This document shows, one piece after another, positions 43,867 to 52,669 of a DNA stretch of 64,000 bases (its first letter is position 1; each line of letters starts with the position of its first letter). The notes beneath the pieces are model-generated. The model did not search any database and was not told the DNA's origin. It was given only the letters and a program-made list of their open reading frames with translations. The stretch spans positions 786,518 through 850,517 of the forward strand of contig NZ_WXVU01000001.1 of assembly GCF_009900745.1 (NCBI RefSeq). Direction: 5' to 3'. A program made the position numbers and the translations under genes. Source of the stretch: Chryseobacterium sp. c4a. Its GTDB lineage: Bacteria; Bacteroidota; Bacteroidia; Flavobacteriales; Weeksellaceae.

Positions 43867-45708
43867 ATGGATATAAAAAGATCTTTAATACTGTTTTTGT
43901 CATCTTATGGCTGCTTTCTTTTCGGACAGGAGAAAGTTGTTGATACGATTTATATTTTCGACAGCCAGATGAATAAGGCGAAACTTTTCCATCCTGTAAA
44001 AATAATTACGCCGGTAGAAGCTCAAAAGAACTCCACCAACCTTTCCGAATTGCTGAGGTTTCAATCTAATCTTTATATTAAGGAAAATGGCCGTGGCGCT
44101 GTTTCTTCACCTTCTTTTAGAGGAACATCAGCCTCACAGACAGCTTTTGTCTGGAATGGTATTAATATTAACTCTAATTTTTTAGGCCAGGGAGATATCA
44201 ATAATATTGCTCTGTTCGGATATGACCAGATCGGAATAAAACCGGGCGGGGGAAGTGTTGTCTATGGTTCAGGAGCTATTGGAGGAAGTATCCACCTGAA
44301 CAATACTCTAGACTTTAATAAAGGATTTCATGGTTCTTTATTTTCAGAAGTTGCTTCTTTCGGGACTTATAATAATTTTGTAAAAGGTTCTTACAGTAAT
44401 GATAAATTCAGCTTTAAGGCTTCTGCAAATTACGCTGTAAGTGCAAACGATTATGAAGTACCGGAATTCGTAGTAGGCAGAACTCCGTTTAAGAATATCA
44501 ACGGAAGGTATTACAATACCACCTTTAATATTGGTGCTGCTTATAAAATAGCAGATGCTCATACTGTTTCATGGCAAAGCCAGATATTTGATGCATCACA
44601 GCATTATGTAATTTATGAGGAAAATGGTAACAGATCAAAGTATAAAGCGAATACCTTAAGAAGTTTGATTTCCTGGGATTTTAATAAAACCAATATTTCC
44701 AATAGCTTAAAAGCAGCTTATACTGAGGATAATTACCGCTATTTTTCAGATATTCATTCTCCTAAATTTAGTGGAGGAGAAGGAAAGAATTATATCTTTA
44801 AAAATGATTTTAATTACTTTATAACTCCCAAAATCAATATTAATGCTATTGGAGAGTTTCAGGTGAACAAAGCTGTGGGATATGAGACGGGAATAACAAA
44901 TATTAGCCGAAATATAGGTTCTTTATCCGGAATGATAAGATATTTTGCTTCTAAGGACTTACGTTTTGAAGCTGGTATAAAGAAAGATTTTGTAGAAGGG
45001 ATTTCATCTCCGATTCTATATTCTTTTTCTGGAAAATGGAATGCTTTGAAATGGTATCATATAGGCGCAAGCTTTTCAAGAAACTTCAGATATCCTACTT
45101 TTAATGATCTTTATTGGAAACCGGGAGGAAACCCGGATTTAAGGCCTGAGACTTCTTATAATCTCGATATGGATCATGAGTTTCATTTTGGAGATTTTAA
45201 AATTATGCTTAGCCCATATTACATGGATATTAAAGATTATATTAGCTGGCTTCCTACTCCTTATGGATATTGGTCGCCTTTTAATACCTATAAATCCGAA
45301 TTTTACGGGTTAGAATCACAGGTTACCTGGAATAAAAACTTTGGGAGACACAATCTGAAGATCAATGCGGGCTATACCTATTCAAAATCTACGAATAAGG
45401 AAACTCGAAAACAATTGATGTACGTTCCTTTGCATAAAGCAACAGGATCTATAGAGTATCAATTTGACTTCCTTAAAATCTATGCTCAGGGACTTTTTAA
45501 CGGACTTACTTATACCACAGCAGACCAAAAACGATCGGTAGCATTAGATCCTTATTTTATTTTAAATGCAGGAGTTTCTGCAGATATTTATAAAAGATAT
45601 ACATTAGGATTTAAAATGAATAATATTACAGATACCGTTTACCAAACTGTAGCTGATTATCCGATGCCGAAAAGAAACTATAGTATTTACGCAACAATTA
45701 ATTTTTAA
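43867..45708 (+). CDS. btuB: BtuB-like TonB-dependent cobalamin receptor
   Basis: This 613-aa outer-membrane receptor has a signal peptide, a plug domain (about 45-165: NLSELLRFQSNLYIKENGRG, SFRGTSASQTAFVWNGININ, GSGAIGGSIHL) and a 22-strand-type barrel ending in Phe (ATINF). It lies directly under a cobalamin riboswitch, so vitamin B12 or related corrinoid uptake is well supported. The length is normal for BtuB. It is followed after 5 bp by a propeller lipoprotein gene. Confidence 0.93.
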   Translation: MDIKRSLILFLSSYGCFLFGQEKVVDTIYIFDSQMNKAKLFHPVKIITPVEAQKNSTNLSELLRFQSNLYIKENGRGAVSSPSFRGTSASQTAFVWNGININSNFLGQGDINNIALFGYDQIGIKPGGGSVVYGSGAIGGSIHLNNTLDFNKGFHGSLFSEVASFGTYNNFVKGSYSNDKFSFKASANYAVSANDYEVPEFVVGRTPFKNINGRYYNTTFNIGAAYKIADAHTVSWQSQIFDASQHYVIYEENGNRSKYKANTLRSLISWDFNKTNISNSLKAAYTEDNYRYFSDIHSPKFSGGEGKNYIFKNDFNYFITPKININAIGEFQVNKAVGYETGITNISRNIGSLSGMIRYFASKDLRFEAGIKKDFVEGISSPILYSFSGKWNALKWYHIGASFSRNFRYPTFNDLYWKPGGNPDLRPETSYNLDMDHEFHFGDFKIMLSPYYMDIKDYISWLPTPYGYWSPFNTYKSEFYGLESQVTWNKNFGRHNLKINAGYTYSKSTNKETRKQLMYVPLHKATGSIEYQFDFLKIYAQGLFNGLTYTTADQKRSVALDPYFILNAGVSADIYKRYTLGFKMNNITDTVYQTVADYPMPKRNYSIYATINF

Positions 45709-45713
45709 ATAAT

Positions 45714-46763
45714 ATGAAACTGAACAAATTTTTACATCTTCTTTTTGCTTTCACGATTCTTTTTGGGGTAGCATCATGTAGCCTTGATACTACTGAAGAG
45801 CTAACGATACAGCCTAGAGTTGATTATAGCAACGGATTCCTGATTGCTAATGAAGGTAAGTATGGAACACCTAATGCAGAAGTTACCTTTGTTACTCCGG
45901 ATCTAAGCGTTAAGCAGGATAATATTTTCTTATCTAATAATGGAGGGAAACTAGGAGATGTTTTGCAAATGATTGCTTTTAATGGAAACAATGCTTATTT
46001 ATTATTAAATAACTCAAACAAAATCCAAATTGTAAACCGTTATACTTTTAAAGCGACTGGTGAAATTACAGCAGGACTTAACACGCCTCGTTATATGGCA
46101 TTTGCTAATAATAACATGTATGTAACCAATGATAAGTACAATGGAGATAAATTTGTAAATGTTTATAAAACTTCAGATAATTCTCTTGTTAAGAAAATTA
46201 CTTTTACAGAAACTGTTGAGAGAGTTGTAGAAGCTGGAAATAATATCTTTGTACAAAATGCGTCGTTTGGATATGGAAATAATATTACCCTTATCAATAC
46301 AACAACGAATGAAATCCAGAAGACTATTACTGTAAATGGAAATATCAGTAAGATCATTTCAAACAATCAGAATGTTTATGCGATTGCAGCTGGAACTACA
46401 GATTCTTATATCTACCAGATTTCAAGTGCGGGAGATATTGTAAAAACAACAACGTTAACAGGAATAGCTAGTGCTAAAAACCTAGAGATTTCAAACAATA
46501 AATTCTATTTCAGTTCAGGTAAAAGTGTTTATACAATGGATATGAAAGGATCAACTGTTCCTACTTCACCATTATTTACTGTAGCAAGCAGCATAGATCC
46601 ATATTCTGATCTTTATGGATTTAGTGTAGTAAAAGATTTGATCTTTACTTCTGATGCCAACGGATTTACACAGGATAGTAAGATTGTTGTTTACAATACA
46701 TCTGGAGTAGTTGTTAAAACGTTCTCTGCAGGGGTAGCTTCTAATTCTGTATATTGGAACTAA
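45714..46763 (+). CDS. Beta-propeller surface lipoprotein of the B12 locus (BtuG/DUF5074-like)
   Basis: This 349-aa lipoprotein (Cys22 in LFGVASCSLD) has a series of YncE/propeller-like repeats, for example LGDVLQMIAFNGNNAYLLLN, MAFANNNMYVTNDKYNGD and VEAGNNIFVQNASFGY. It is 5 bp behind btuB under the same riboswitch. In gut Bacteroides, BtuG is a surface propeller lipoprotein that captures B12 for BtuB. This gene fits that description in fold type, anchoring and context. Whether it is a true homologue needs alignment. Confidence 0.8.
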   Translation: MKLNKFLHLLFAFTILFGVASCSLDTTEELTIQPRVDYSNGFLIANEGKYGTPNAEVTFVTPDLSVKQDNIFLSNNGGKLGDVLQMIAFNGNNAYLLLNNSNKIQIVNRYTFKATGEITAGLNTPRYMAFANNNMYVTNDKYNGDKFVNVYKTSDNSLVKKITFTETVERVVEAGNNIFVQNASFGYGNNITLINTTTNEIQKTITVNGNISKIISNNQNVYAIAAGTTDSYIYQISSAGDIVKTTTLTGIASAKNLEISNNKFYFSSGKSVYTMDMKGSTVPTSPLFTVASSIDPYSDLYGFSVVKDLIFTSDANGFTQDSKIVVYNTSGVVVKTFSAGVASNSVYWN

Positions 46764-46826
46764 AATAAGACACGCCTCAGGCGTGTACAAAATAATTTTT
46801 TATTTTTTCATCATTTGTGTTTTTTT

Positions 46827-46855
46827 CCGGGCAGGTTTCTCAAGAACCCGCCCGG
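46827..46855. terminator. GC-rich hairpin after the B12 operon
   Basis: CCGGGC-A-GGTT and AACC-C-GCCCGG pair around TCTCAAG, with T-rich flanks. It ends the B12 unit. Confidence 0.8.
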
Positions 46856-46881
46856 CTTTGGTATATATCTGATTGAAACAC

Positions 46882-46918
46882 AAAAAAATAGCTGGATATT
46901 GATCCAGCTATTTTTTTT
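46882..46918. terminator. Bidirectional terminator before cca
   Basis: TAGCTGGAT and ATCCAGCTA pair around ATTG, with A7 before and T8 after. It most likely ends the convergent cca transcript. Confidence 0.9.
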
Positions 46919-46932
46919 GTATTTAATAAAAT

Positions 46933-48354
46933 TTAGTTCACTTTTAATCCCAGCTTTTCAGCTTCGATAATGACAAATTTTGTTGCTTCTTCCTTTTCAT
47001 TAGCAATTTCACCTTCAAGGATCGCTTCTTTTACTTTCTCCTTTAAAATACCGATCTCACGCCCCGGCTGAAGGTTAAACATTTCCATGATTTCTTCTCC
47101 GGTAATAGGAGGCTGAAAGTTTCTTACCTGATCTTTTTCCTCTACCTCTTTGATCTTCACGGCTACATATTCAAAGTTTTTCTTGAATTTTTCCTGCTTT
47201 TTAGAGTTTTTAGTCGTGATATCTGCCTTACAAAGGGTGAATAGATCTTCAAGGTTTTCTCCGGCATCAAATAGCAATCTTCTCAACGCAGAATCTGAAG
47301 CATCATCCGTAATTAGAGCGATAGGTCTGGAAGAAAGTTTTACCATTTTCTGAACATACTTCATATCAGTGCCCAATGGTAACTTCAATCTCTGGAAAAG
47401 AGTTTTTACCATTTTAGAGCCTAAAAACTCATGTCCATGAAATGTCCATCCTGTCCCTTCTACAAATTTTTTAGTAGGTGCTTTTCCTACATCGTGAAGT
47501 AAAGCTGCCCAACGCAGCCAAAGATTATCTGTATTGGTAGAAATATTATCTACTACCTCAAGGGTATGGTAGAAGTTATCTTTGTGAGTCTGGCCTTCAA
47601 CTTCTTCCACGCCTTTCAGTTCAATTAATTCAGGAATAACAAGCTTTAGAAGTCCTGTTTGCTCCATTAATCTTAATCCTACAGATGGTTTCTCAGATAA
47701 CATGATCTTATTGAATTCCACCATGATCCTTTCCATAGAAACAATCTTGATTCTTTCAGCTTCCTGTTGGATTGCATGTAAAGAATTCTCTTCAATGGTG
47801 AAACCTAAAGTGGAAGCAAATCTTACTGCTCTCATCATTCTCAATGGATCATCAGAATAGGTTTGAGCAGGCTCTAATGGAGTTCTTAAAATTTCTTTTT
47901 CCAGATCTTCAATACCATTGAACGGATCAATCAGTTCTCCAAAATTGTCTTTATTCAGAGAAATAGCCATCGCATTGATGGTAAAATCTCTTCTCTTTTG
48001 ATCATCTTCCAAAGTTCCGCCTTCTACTTCTGGCTTTCTGCTGTTTTCGGTATAGCTTTCTTTTCTGGCACCTACAAATTCCAGCTCCAGATCTTTATAT
48101 TTGATCATTGCTGTTCCATAGGTTTTGAATACTGAAACCTTTAATTTAGGATCAATATCCTGAGCTACATTTTGAGCCAGCTCAATACCGCTCTGCTCTG
48201 TCACAAAGTCTATATCTGTAGAAGCCTTTCTCTTCATCAACAGATCACGAACATAGCCACCAACAATGTATACCGATTGGTTATTTTTTTCTGCAGCTTC
48301 AGAAATTATTTTAAAAAGTTTTAAATTCTTATTTTGAGTAAGATTAATTTTCAT
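46933..48354 (-). CDS. cca: CCA-adding tRNA nucleotidyltransferase with HD domain
   Basis: This 473-aa cytoplasmic enzyme adds the CCA end to tRNAs. It has the nucleotidyltransferase signature GGYVRDLLMKRKASTDIDFV at about residues 32-51, the following RRDFTINAMAI, the domain with DPLRMMRAVRFA, and an HD phosphohydrolase domain (WAALLHDVGKAPTK and GHEFLGSKM). Bacteroidota usually carry this single enzyme, and a poly(A) polymerase role is less likely. It lies as an isolated gene before the NTF2-like gene. Confidence 0.93.
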   Translation of the reverse strand: MKINLTQNKNLKLFKIISEAAEKNNQSVYIVGGYVRDLLMKRKASTDIDFVTEQSGIELAQNVAQDIDPKLKVSVFKTYGTAMIKYKDLELEFVGARKESYTENSRKPEVEGGTLEDDQKRRDFTINAMAISLNKDNFGELIDPFNGIEDLEKEILRTPLEPAQTYSDDPLRMMRAVRFASTLGFTIEENSLHAIQQEAERIKIVSMERIMVEFNKIMLSEKPSVGLRLMEQTGLLKLVIPELIELKGVEEVEGQTHKDNFYHTLEVVDNISTNTDNLWLRWAALLHDVGKAPTKKFVEGTGWTFHGHEFLGSKMVKTLFQRLKLPLGTDMKYVQKMVKLSSRPIALITDDASDSALRRLLFDAGENLEDLFTLCKADITTKNSKKQEKFKKNFEYVAVKIKEVEEKDQVRNFQPPITGEEIMEMFNLQPGREIGILKEKVKEAILEGEIANEKEEATKFVIIEAEKLGLKVN

Positions 48355-48391
48355 CGTTTATAATAGCGTCAATTTCAACCAAAGCCGATCA

Positions 48392-48736
48392 TTAATCATA
48401 ATGAGCGAACATTTTATTTATTTTTCCTTCTTCATCAAAAAACATCACTTCTACAGCATGTTTATCCATGATAGATTTATAAAATAATGCTACAGAATCT
48501 ACACCTTCTGTGGAATGTACCAGATCAAAATGCAGATTCGGAAATTTATCCAGAGCCCTTCTCCAGTATTCACGAACTGCTTTTTTTCCTTTTAAAGAAC
48601 TTTCTTTTCCTCCGGTAGCAATGGAGATCATAGGAGTTGTAATTTCAATATCCTCAGAATAGTGGGAGAGTATATCATCTAAATCATGAGAGTTCCAGGT
48701 ATTTACCCACATCTGAGCGAATTCTTGATGATTCAT
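48392..48736 (-). CDS. NTF2-like (SnoaL-type) protein
   Basis: The Met at 48736 is chosen (MNHQEFAQMWVNTWNSHDLD). A frame from 48766 adds ten residues. This 114-aa cytoplasmic protein has the opening helix with WNSHDLDDILSHYSEDIE, a loop with GKKAVREYWRRAL, and a final strand pair. The fold is used by many enzymes and ligand-binding proteins, and no specific function can be inferred. The following 213 bp (48737-48949) hold no gene. Confidence 0.8.
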   Translation of the reverse strand: MNHQEFAQMWVNTWNSHDLDDILSHYSEDIEITTPMISIATGGKESSLKGKKAVREYWRRALDKFPNLHFDLVHSTEGVDSVALFYKSIMDKHAVEVMFFDEEGKINKMFAHYD

Positions 48737-48949
48737 AGCATGTATTTTATGTATTGGATTTTGCAAAGATAGAATTAAAAAAAGAAATCCTGCCGATATA
48801 CACAGACAAGACTCTAAAAAGATAAATCTATAACTTTGAATTTGAGAGAAGATTCCAAAAGAAATGTGAAGATGGGGACAGAAAATGAAGGAAAGACTGT
48901 TTTAACCTTTGATTTTCTTCTGCTTCTTATCCCAATTCACTAGATCACC

Positions 48950-49498
48950 TTATTCTCTAAGAACTTTGATCCTATTGTCATTCCATATTTTGATTACTGA
49001 AGATCCTGAATATTTTGAAACTTTATCTCGGTCTTCTTCTACCGCATAATCCACAAGACTGATGATTTCCTGTGAAATATCGGAGAACTTTAATGGGCTT
49101 TTATCACCACTAAAATTAGCTGATGTAGAAACCAAAGGCTTGTTCAGTTTGGTGATTAGTTTTTTGCAAAAGTCATTTTTCACCAATCTGATTCCAATAC
49201 TTCCGTCTTCCGCCAACAATTCCTTAGGAAGCCCTCTTGGATTTTCGTAAACAATGGTGACTGGTTTTTCACTTAAATCAATAATTTCCCAAGCCATTTC
49301 GGGAACATCTACCAGATCCTGAAGCCTCTTTTCAGATTCTACCAGAATAATCATGGATTTGTTTTTCTCACGTTTTTTGATGTCAAAAATTTTGTTGACA
49401 GCTTCTATATTCGTAGCATCACAACCAATTCCCCAAATGGTATCAGTAGGGTAAAGAATTGTTCCGCCAGATTTTAATATATCAATAATAGGTTCCAT
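48950..49498 (-). CDS. tsaC: L-threonylcarbamoyladenylate synthase (YrdC/Sua5 family)
   Basis: This 182-aa cytoplasmic enzyme makes threonylcarbamoyl-AMP for the t6A modification of tRNA. It has GGTILYPTDTIWGIGCDATN at about 11-30, the KKREKNKSMIIL motif, SIGIRLVKNDFC and STSANFSGDKSP. Length matches TsaC/YrdC rather than the longer Sua5. It is the first gene after the repeat-rich gap at 49.5-50 kb. Confidence 0.92.
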   Translation of the reverse strand: MEPIIDILKSGGTILYPTDTIWGIGCDATNIEAVNKIFDIKKREKNKSMIILVESEKRLQDLVDVPEMAWEIIDLSEKPVTIVYENPRGLPKELLAEDGSIGIRLVKNDFCKKLITKLNKPLVSTSANFSGDKSPLKFSDISQEIISLVDYAVEEDRDKVSKYSGSSVIKIWNDNRIKVLRE

Positions 49499-49593
49499 AA
49501 TTTATTTACATTCAAAACAGAGGATAAAGGTAGAAAATCTGCGAATTTTGAACAAAAAATTGGCGATAAAAAGGAATGTGTATTTATGATTGA

Positions 49594-49663
49594 TAGGTTT
49601 TGGCTAAAGCCAATGGATGGATTTATAAAATTAAAAGATGGGCTAAAGCCCATCCCTATTGAT
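49594..49663 (-). repeat. Two-hairpin repeat element, copy 2 (reverse orientation)
   Basis: TTGGCT-AA-AGCCAA (49600-49613), then TGG, then GATGGGCT-AA-AGCCCATC (49638-49655) and CCTATTGATG. Read on the minus strand this has the same order as copy 1 near 34.8 kb. The first-hairpin stem differs from that copy but still pairs fully. Confidence 0.75.
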
Positions 49664-49905
49664 GATGTTATTCGTGTAAATTGTAAATGTATTATTGATT
49701 GATGAAGAAAAATAGCCTGATTATATCATGTAAATAATTTTACGGTATTTTATCAAATTCAATTAGGAAATAGGGGATAGCCTAATTCAATAAATAAAAC
49801 TCTATTGATGTTATTCTTGTAAATGATGATGTATTATTGATTGATGAAGAAAAATAATCTGATTATATCATGTAAATAATTTTACGGTATTTTATCAAAT
49901 TTAAT
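49664..49905. repeat. About 100-bp direct repeat, two copies
   Basis: Copy A (49664-49763) and copy B (49807-49905) are nearly identical over GTATTATTGATTGATGAAGA and the following region to ATTTTACGGTATTTTATCAA. They start GATGTTATTC(G/T)TGTAAAT. A 43-bp spacer (49764-49806) lies between them. The pair lies exactly between repeat copies 2 and 3. No open frame. Confidence 0.85.
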
Positions 49906-49975
49906 AGAAACGGGCTTTAGCCCGTTCAACAATAAATTATCCACTCCAATGGCTTTAGCCAAAACCTATCGTTTC
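49903..49975 (+). repeat. Two-hairpin repeat element, copy 3
   Basis: AATAGA then AACGGGCT-TT-AGCCCGTT (hairpin 1), spacer, CCAATGGCT-TT-AGCCAAAACC (hairpin 2). It is in the same orientation as copy 1 and inverted relative to copy 2. Across the three copies the outer bases of hairpin 1 change on both sides of the stem (AAGC/GCTT, GAT/ATC, AAC/GTT). The whole gap 49499-49976 contains no gene. Confidence 0.75.
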
Positions 49976-49976
49976 A

Positions 49977-50489
49977 TTACATCCATCCCAATTTAGACAA
50001 ATACCTTTCCTCAATAATATTTAGGTGGTGATAATTATGTCCGATAATCAGTTTTCCTATGGTTTCCACAGAAATTTCATGACCGTTAGCCTTACCAATA
50101 TTTTGTAAAGCAGCTGGGTTCATAGTTTCCAATAGAATTTGAGAAGATTTTCTTACCAATTTATATTCTTCCAATAAAGATTCTAAAGATCTCTCATTAG
50201 CGAAAGATTGTTCTGCATATTCATTTTCATCAAATCCAGGAAGATTATTTTTATCGCCTCTAGCAAAAGCTAATATTCTGTATTGGAAAACCCTTTCTGT
50301 GTCGGATAAATGAAGAAGGAGTCCTTTCAGTGTCCATTTACCTTCAGCGTAGGCAAATTTTGATTGTTCTTCTGTAAGGTTAGAATAAATTCCTACTGTT
50401 TTGTTTTCTGATATTTTTAATTCAGCCAACCAATCTCCTGATGGGATCTGATCTAAATATCTTTGGATATATTTTTGAAATTCTGTCAT
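49977..50489 (-). CDS. DinB-family protein
   Basis: This 170-aa helical protein has the metal-type histidines of the DinB/YfiT four-helix bundle: LLLHLSDTERVF (about residue 60) and GHNYHHLNIIEER near the end. It has no signal peptide. DinB-like proteins often act in thiol-dependent detoxification, but the specific activity is not inferable. It follows the repeat cluster and shares the minus strand with its neighbours. Confidence 0.85.
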   Translation of the reverse strand: MTEFQKYIQRYLDQIPSGDWLAELKISENKTVGIYSNLTEEQSKFAYAEGKWTLKGLLLHLSDTERVFQYRILAFARGDKNNLPGFDENEYAEQSFANERSLESLLEEYKLVRKSSQILLETMNPAALQNIGKANGHEISVETIGKLIIGHNYHHLNIIEERYLSKLGWM

Positions 50490-50563
50490 GTTGTTTTGGG
50501 GTATAGATTAGGTTCTGGTTTCGGGGTGTAAGTATGAATAGTAGGTATTTTATTATTCATTAT

Positions 50564-51010
50564 TCATGAATTGCTCCATTCATAAAAATTAACGGAGTCA
50601 TAGCGTTCAAAGCCGCAGGCAGGGTATAGTTGATTCCCTACATCATTCCCTTTTCCTGTTTCAAGAAGAATTCCGCATGCATTTGAAGCTTTACATAATT
50701 CTTTTGACTTTTCAATAAGTTCTTTGGAGTAACCTTTTCCTCTGTGGTGAGCGTTAACATATAGATCATTCAGTAGCCAATAGCGCTGCATTCTTGTAGA
50801 TGAGAATATAGGGTATAATTGCACAAAACCAGTGAGGATACCATTTTCTTCGGCAACAAAAATTTCAGAGTCTTTGTTTTCGATTCTTTCCTGAAGAAAA
50901 TCTGAAGCAGCAGGGATATCTGATGATTTATGGTAGAATATTCTGTATTGATCAAATAGCTCAGCCAGTTGAGGTAAATCTGCAAAGACTGCTTTTCTTG
51001 TGTTTTTCAT
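50564..51010 (-). CDS. GNAT-family N-acetyltransferase
   Basis: The Met at 51010 is chosen (MKNTRKAVFADLPQLAEL). The open frame upstream to 51133 would run over the end of the trans-sulfuration gene and adds a poor sequence. This 148-aa protein has the acetyl-CoA loop in NAHHRGKGYSKELIEKS and YPACGFERYDSVNF at the end. The acceptor is unknown. It is the last of a series on the minus strand after the trans-sulfuration gene. Confidence 0.87.
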   Translation of the reverse strand: MKNTRKAVFADLPQLAELFDQYRIFYHKSSDIPAASDFLQERIENKDSEIFVAEENGILTGFVQLYPIFSSTRMQRYWLLNDLYVNAHHRGKGYSKELIEKSKELCKASNACGILLETGKGNDVGNQLYPACGFERYDSVNFYEWSNS

Positions 51011-51077
51011 ATATATTTGGTGGTGATAATAAAAATGAGAAAGATAGTAAATCCTTCTCATTTTATTTATTGTAATG

Positions 51078-52217
51078 TTATGAAAATGCTTTTTCCAGAT
51101 CTGCAATAAGATCTTCTGCATCTTCAATACCAACGCTTAAACGTACAAGGTCATCGGTGATTCCCAACTCAGCACGTTTTTCTGCCGGGATAGAAGCGTG
51201 AGTCATTAAAGCCGGGTGGTTAGCTAGAGATTCTACTCCTCCTAAAGATTCTGCTAATGTAAATACTCTTACTTTTTCAAGAAACTTAATTGCATCTTCT
51301 TTCTTTCCGGATTTGAAAGTGAATGATACCATTCCTCCGGATTCCTTCATTTGAGACTTTGCAAGCTCATACTGAGGGTGAGATTCTAATCCCGGATAAA
51401 TTACTTTATCTACTGCTGGATGAGTTTCAAGATATTTTGCAACTGCAAGACCGTTATCAGAATGTCTCTGCATTCTTAACGCTAATGTTTTGATTCCTCT
51501 CAATACAAGGTAAGAATCGTGCGGCCCTAAAATACCACCACTTGCAAATTGAATAAAGTGAAGTTTTTCACCCAATTCTGCATCTTTAGCAATAAGAGCA
51601 CCTGCAATAACATCAGAATGTCCTCCTAAATATTTGGTAGCAGAGTGCATTACGATATCAGCTCCAAGATCAATAGGTCTTTGGATATAAGGCGTTGCAA
51701 AAGTATTGTCTACAGCAACTAAGATATCTTTTCCTTTAGCAATGTCTACCACAGCTTTGATATCTACCAACTTCATCAATGGATTTGTTGGAGTTTCTAC
51801 CCAGATTAATTTTGTTTTATCTGTGATGACATCAGCAATTTTAGAAACATCGTCAAAATTCACAAACGTGAACTTCAGTTGATATTTTTCAAAAAGTCTG
51901 GTGAACATTCTGTAAGTACCACCATAAAGATCATCTACAGCAATAACTTCATCACCTGGGTTTAATAACTTCAAAACGCAATCGATAGCTGCAAGTCCGG
52001 AACCGAAAGCTAAACCTCTCGCTCCGTTTTCAATGCTTGCTAAAGAATCTTCTAACGCTTGTCTTGTAGGGTTAGCAGCTCTTGAATATTCATATCCGGA
52101 GTGTACTCCAGGGCTTTTTTGAGCAAAAGTAGAGGTTAAAAATACAGGGACATTTACAGATCCCGTTGCAGACTCGTGGTGCTGCCCTCCGTGAATTACT
52201 TTAGTATTAAAATTCAT
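51078..52217 (-). CDS. PLP-dependent trans-sulfuration enzyme (cystathionine gamma-synthase/lyase)
   Basis: This 379-aa cytoplasmic enzyme has the PLP lysine Lys195 in SATKYLGGHSD, the phosphate-binding YSRAANPTRQALE and FGSGLAAID stretches, and the C-terminal LVRLSVGIEDAEDLI. It acts in methionine/cysteine interconversion. Cystathionine gamma-synthase and gamma-lyase are not separable from the motifs alone, so no gene symbol is given. No SAM riboswitch is visible upstream. Confidence 0.93.
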   Translation of the reverse strand: MNFNTKVIHGGQHHESATGSVNVPVFLTSTFAQKSPGVHSGYEYSRAANPTRQALEDSLASIENGARGLAFGSGLAAIDCVLKLLNPGDEVIAVDDLYGGTYRMFTRLFEKYQLKFTFVNFDDVSKIADVITDKTKLIWVETPTNPLMKLVDIKAVVDIAKGKDILVAVDNTFATPYIQRPIDLGADIVMHSATKYLGGHSDVIAGALIAKDAELGEKLHFIQFASGGILGPHDSYLVLRGIKTLALRMQRHSDNGLAVAKYLETHPAVDKVIYPGLESHPQYELAKSQMKESGGMVSFTFKSGKKEDAIKFLEKVRVFTLAESLGGVESLANHPALMTHASIPAEKRAELGITDDLVRLSVGIEDAEDLIADLEKAFS

Positions 52218-52240
52218 AATATTTTATAATTTATCAATCT

Positions 52241-52303
52241 AACATTGTACCAATTTACCAGTGTTTTAGAATTGTTACCCTCCTAAATTGTTACATTGTT
52301 ACA
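52241..52303. repeat. ACATTGT-rich repeated stretch
   Basis: TAACATTGTACC, CCAGTGTTTTAGAATTGTTA and AATTGTTACATTGTTACAC follow each other between the trans-sulfuration gene and gldC. A similar stretch with ATTGTTACATTG and GATACATTGTTACATT lies before the barnase gene (59417-59495). Low-complexity origin is possible. Confidence 0.4.
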
Positions 52304-52321
52304 CTTTTTTTGTGAACGTTA

Positions 52322-52645
52322 TTATTTAATAGCTGATTTTACAGCAAATTCTTCCGCTACTTCTTCCAACCATTGTGCCACATCTTCCTCTCCGGTTGCT
52401 CTTTGGTAAGTATTTCCAAGAGAGACTAAAATCTGGTGGATAAACATCTTCATTTGGTCAACAGGCATTTCTTTTGTCCAAAGGTCAATTCTTAAAGCCT
52501 CCATTGTTTTATCATCCCATACAGAGATCATGGTAGCCTTTGTTTCTTCCTTTTCAACACCGCCATCCTGAGCATTCCATGTAATGTTTTCCGGAACGTG
52601 GTTTTCGTCTAGCTCTACATCTATCGTAATCTGAGTTTTTCTCAT
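52322..52645 (-). CDS. gldC: Gliding motility protein GldC
   Basis: This 107-aa cytoplasmic protein matches GldC in length and pattern: MRKTQITIDVELDENHVPE, then WNAQDGG, AMISVWDDKTMEALRIDLWT-like strand-helix text, and the C-terminal LGNTYQRATGEEDVAQWLEE. GldC is an accessory gliding protein of flavobacteria, normally adjacent to gldB. Here gldB is 3.2 kb upstream, separated by an ABC transporter. Confidence 0.92.
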   Translation of the reverse strand: MRKTQITIDVELDENHVPENITWNAQDGGVEKEETKATMISVWDDKTMEALRIDLWTKEMPVDQMKMFIHQILVSLGNTYQRATGEEDVAQWLEEVAEEFAVKSAIK

Positions 52646-52669
52646 ATCAATCTAAAATTTTTAGCAAAG

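Noticed and set aside
49594..49975. Insertion sequence
   Set aside because: No transposase frame and no target duplication could be seen. It is reported as a repeat cluster only.
52218..52321. SAM riboswitch near the trans-sulfuration gene
   Set aside because: None of the conserved SAM aptamer segments are seen, and this gap is on the gldC side of the gene.
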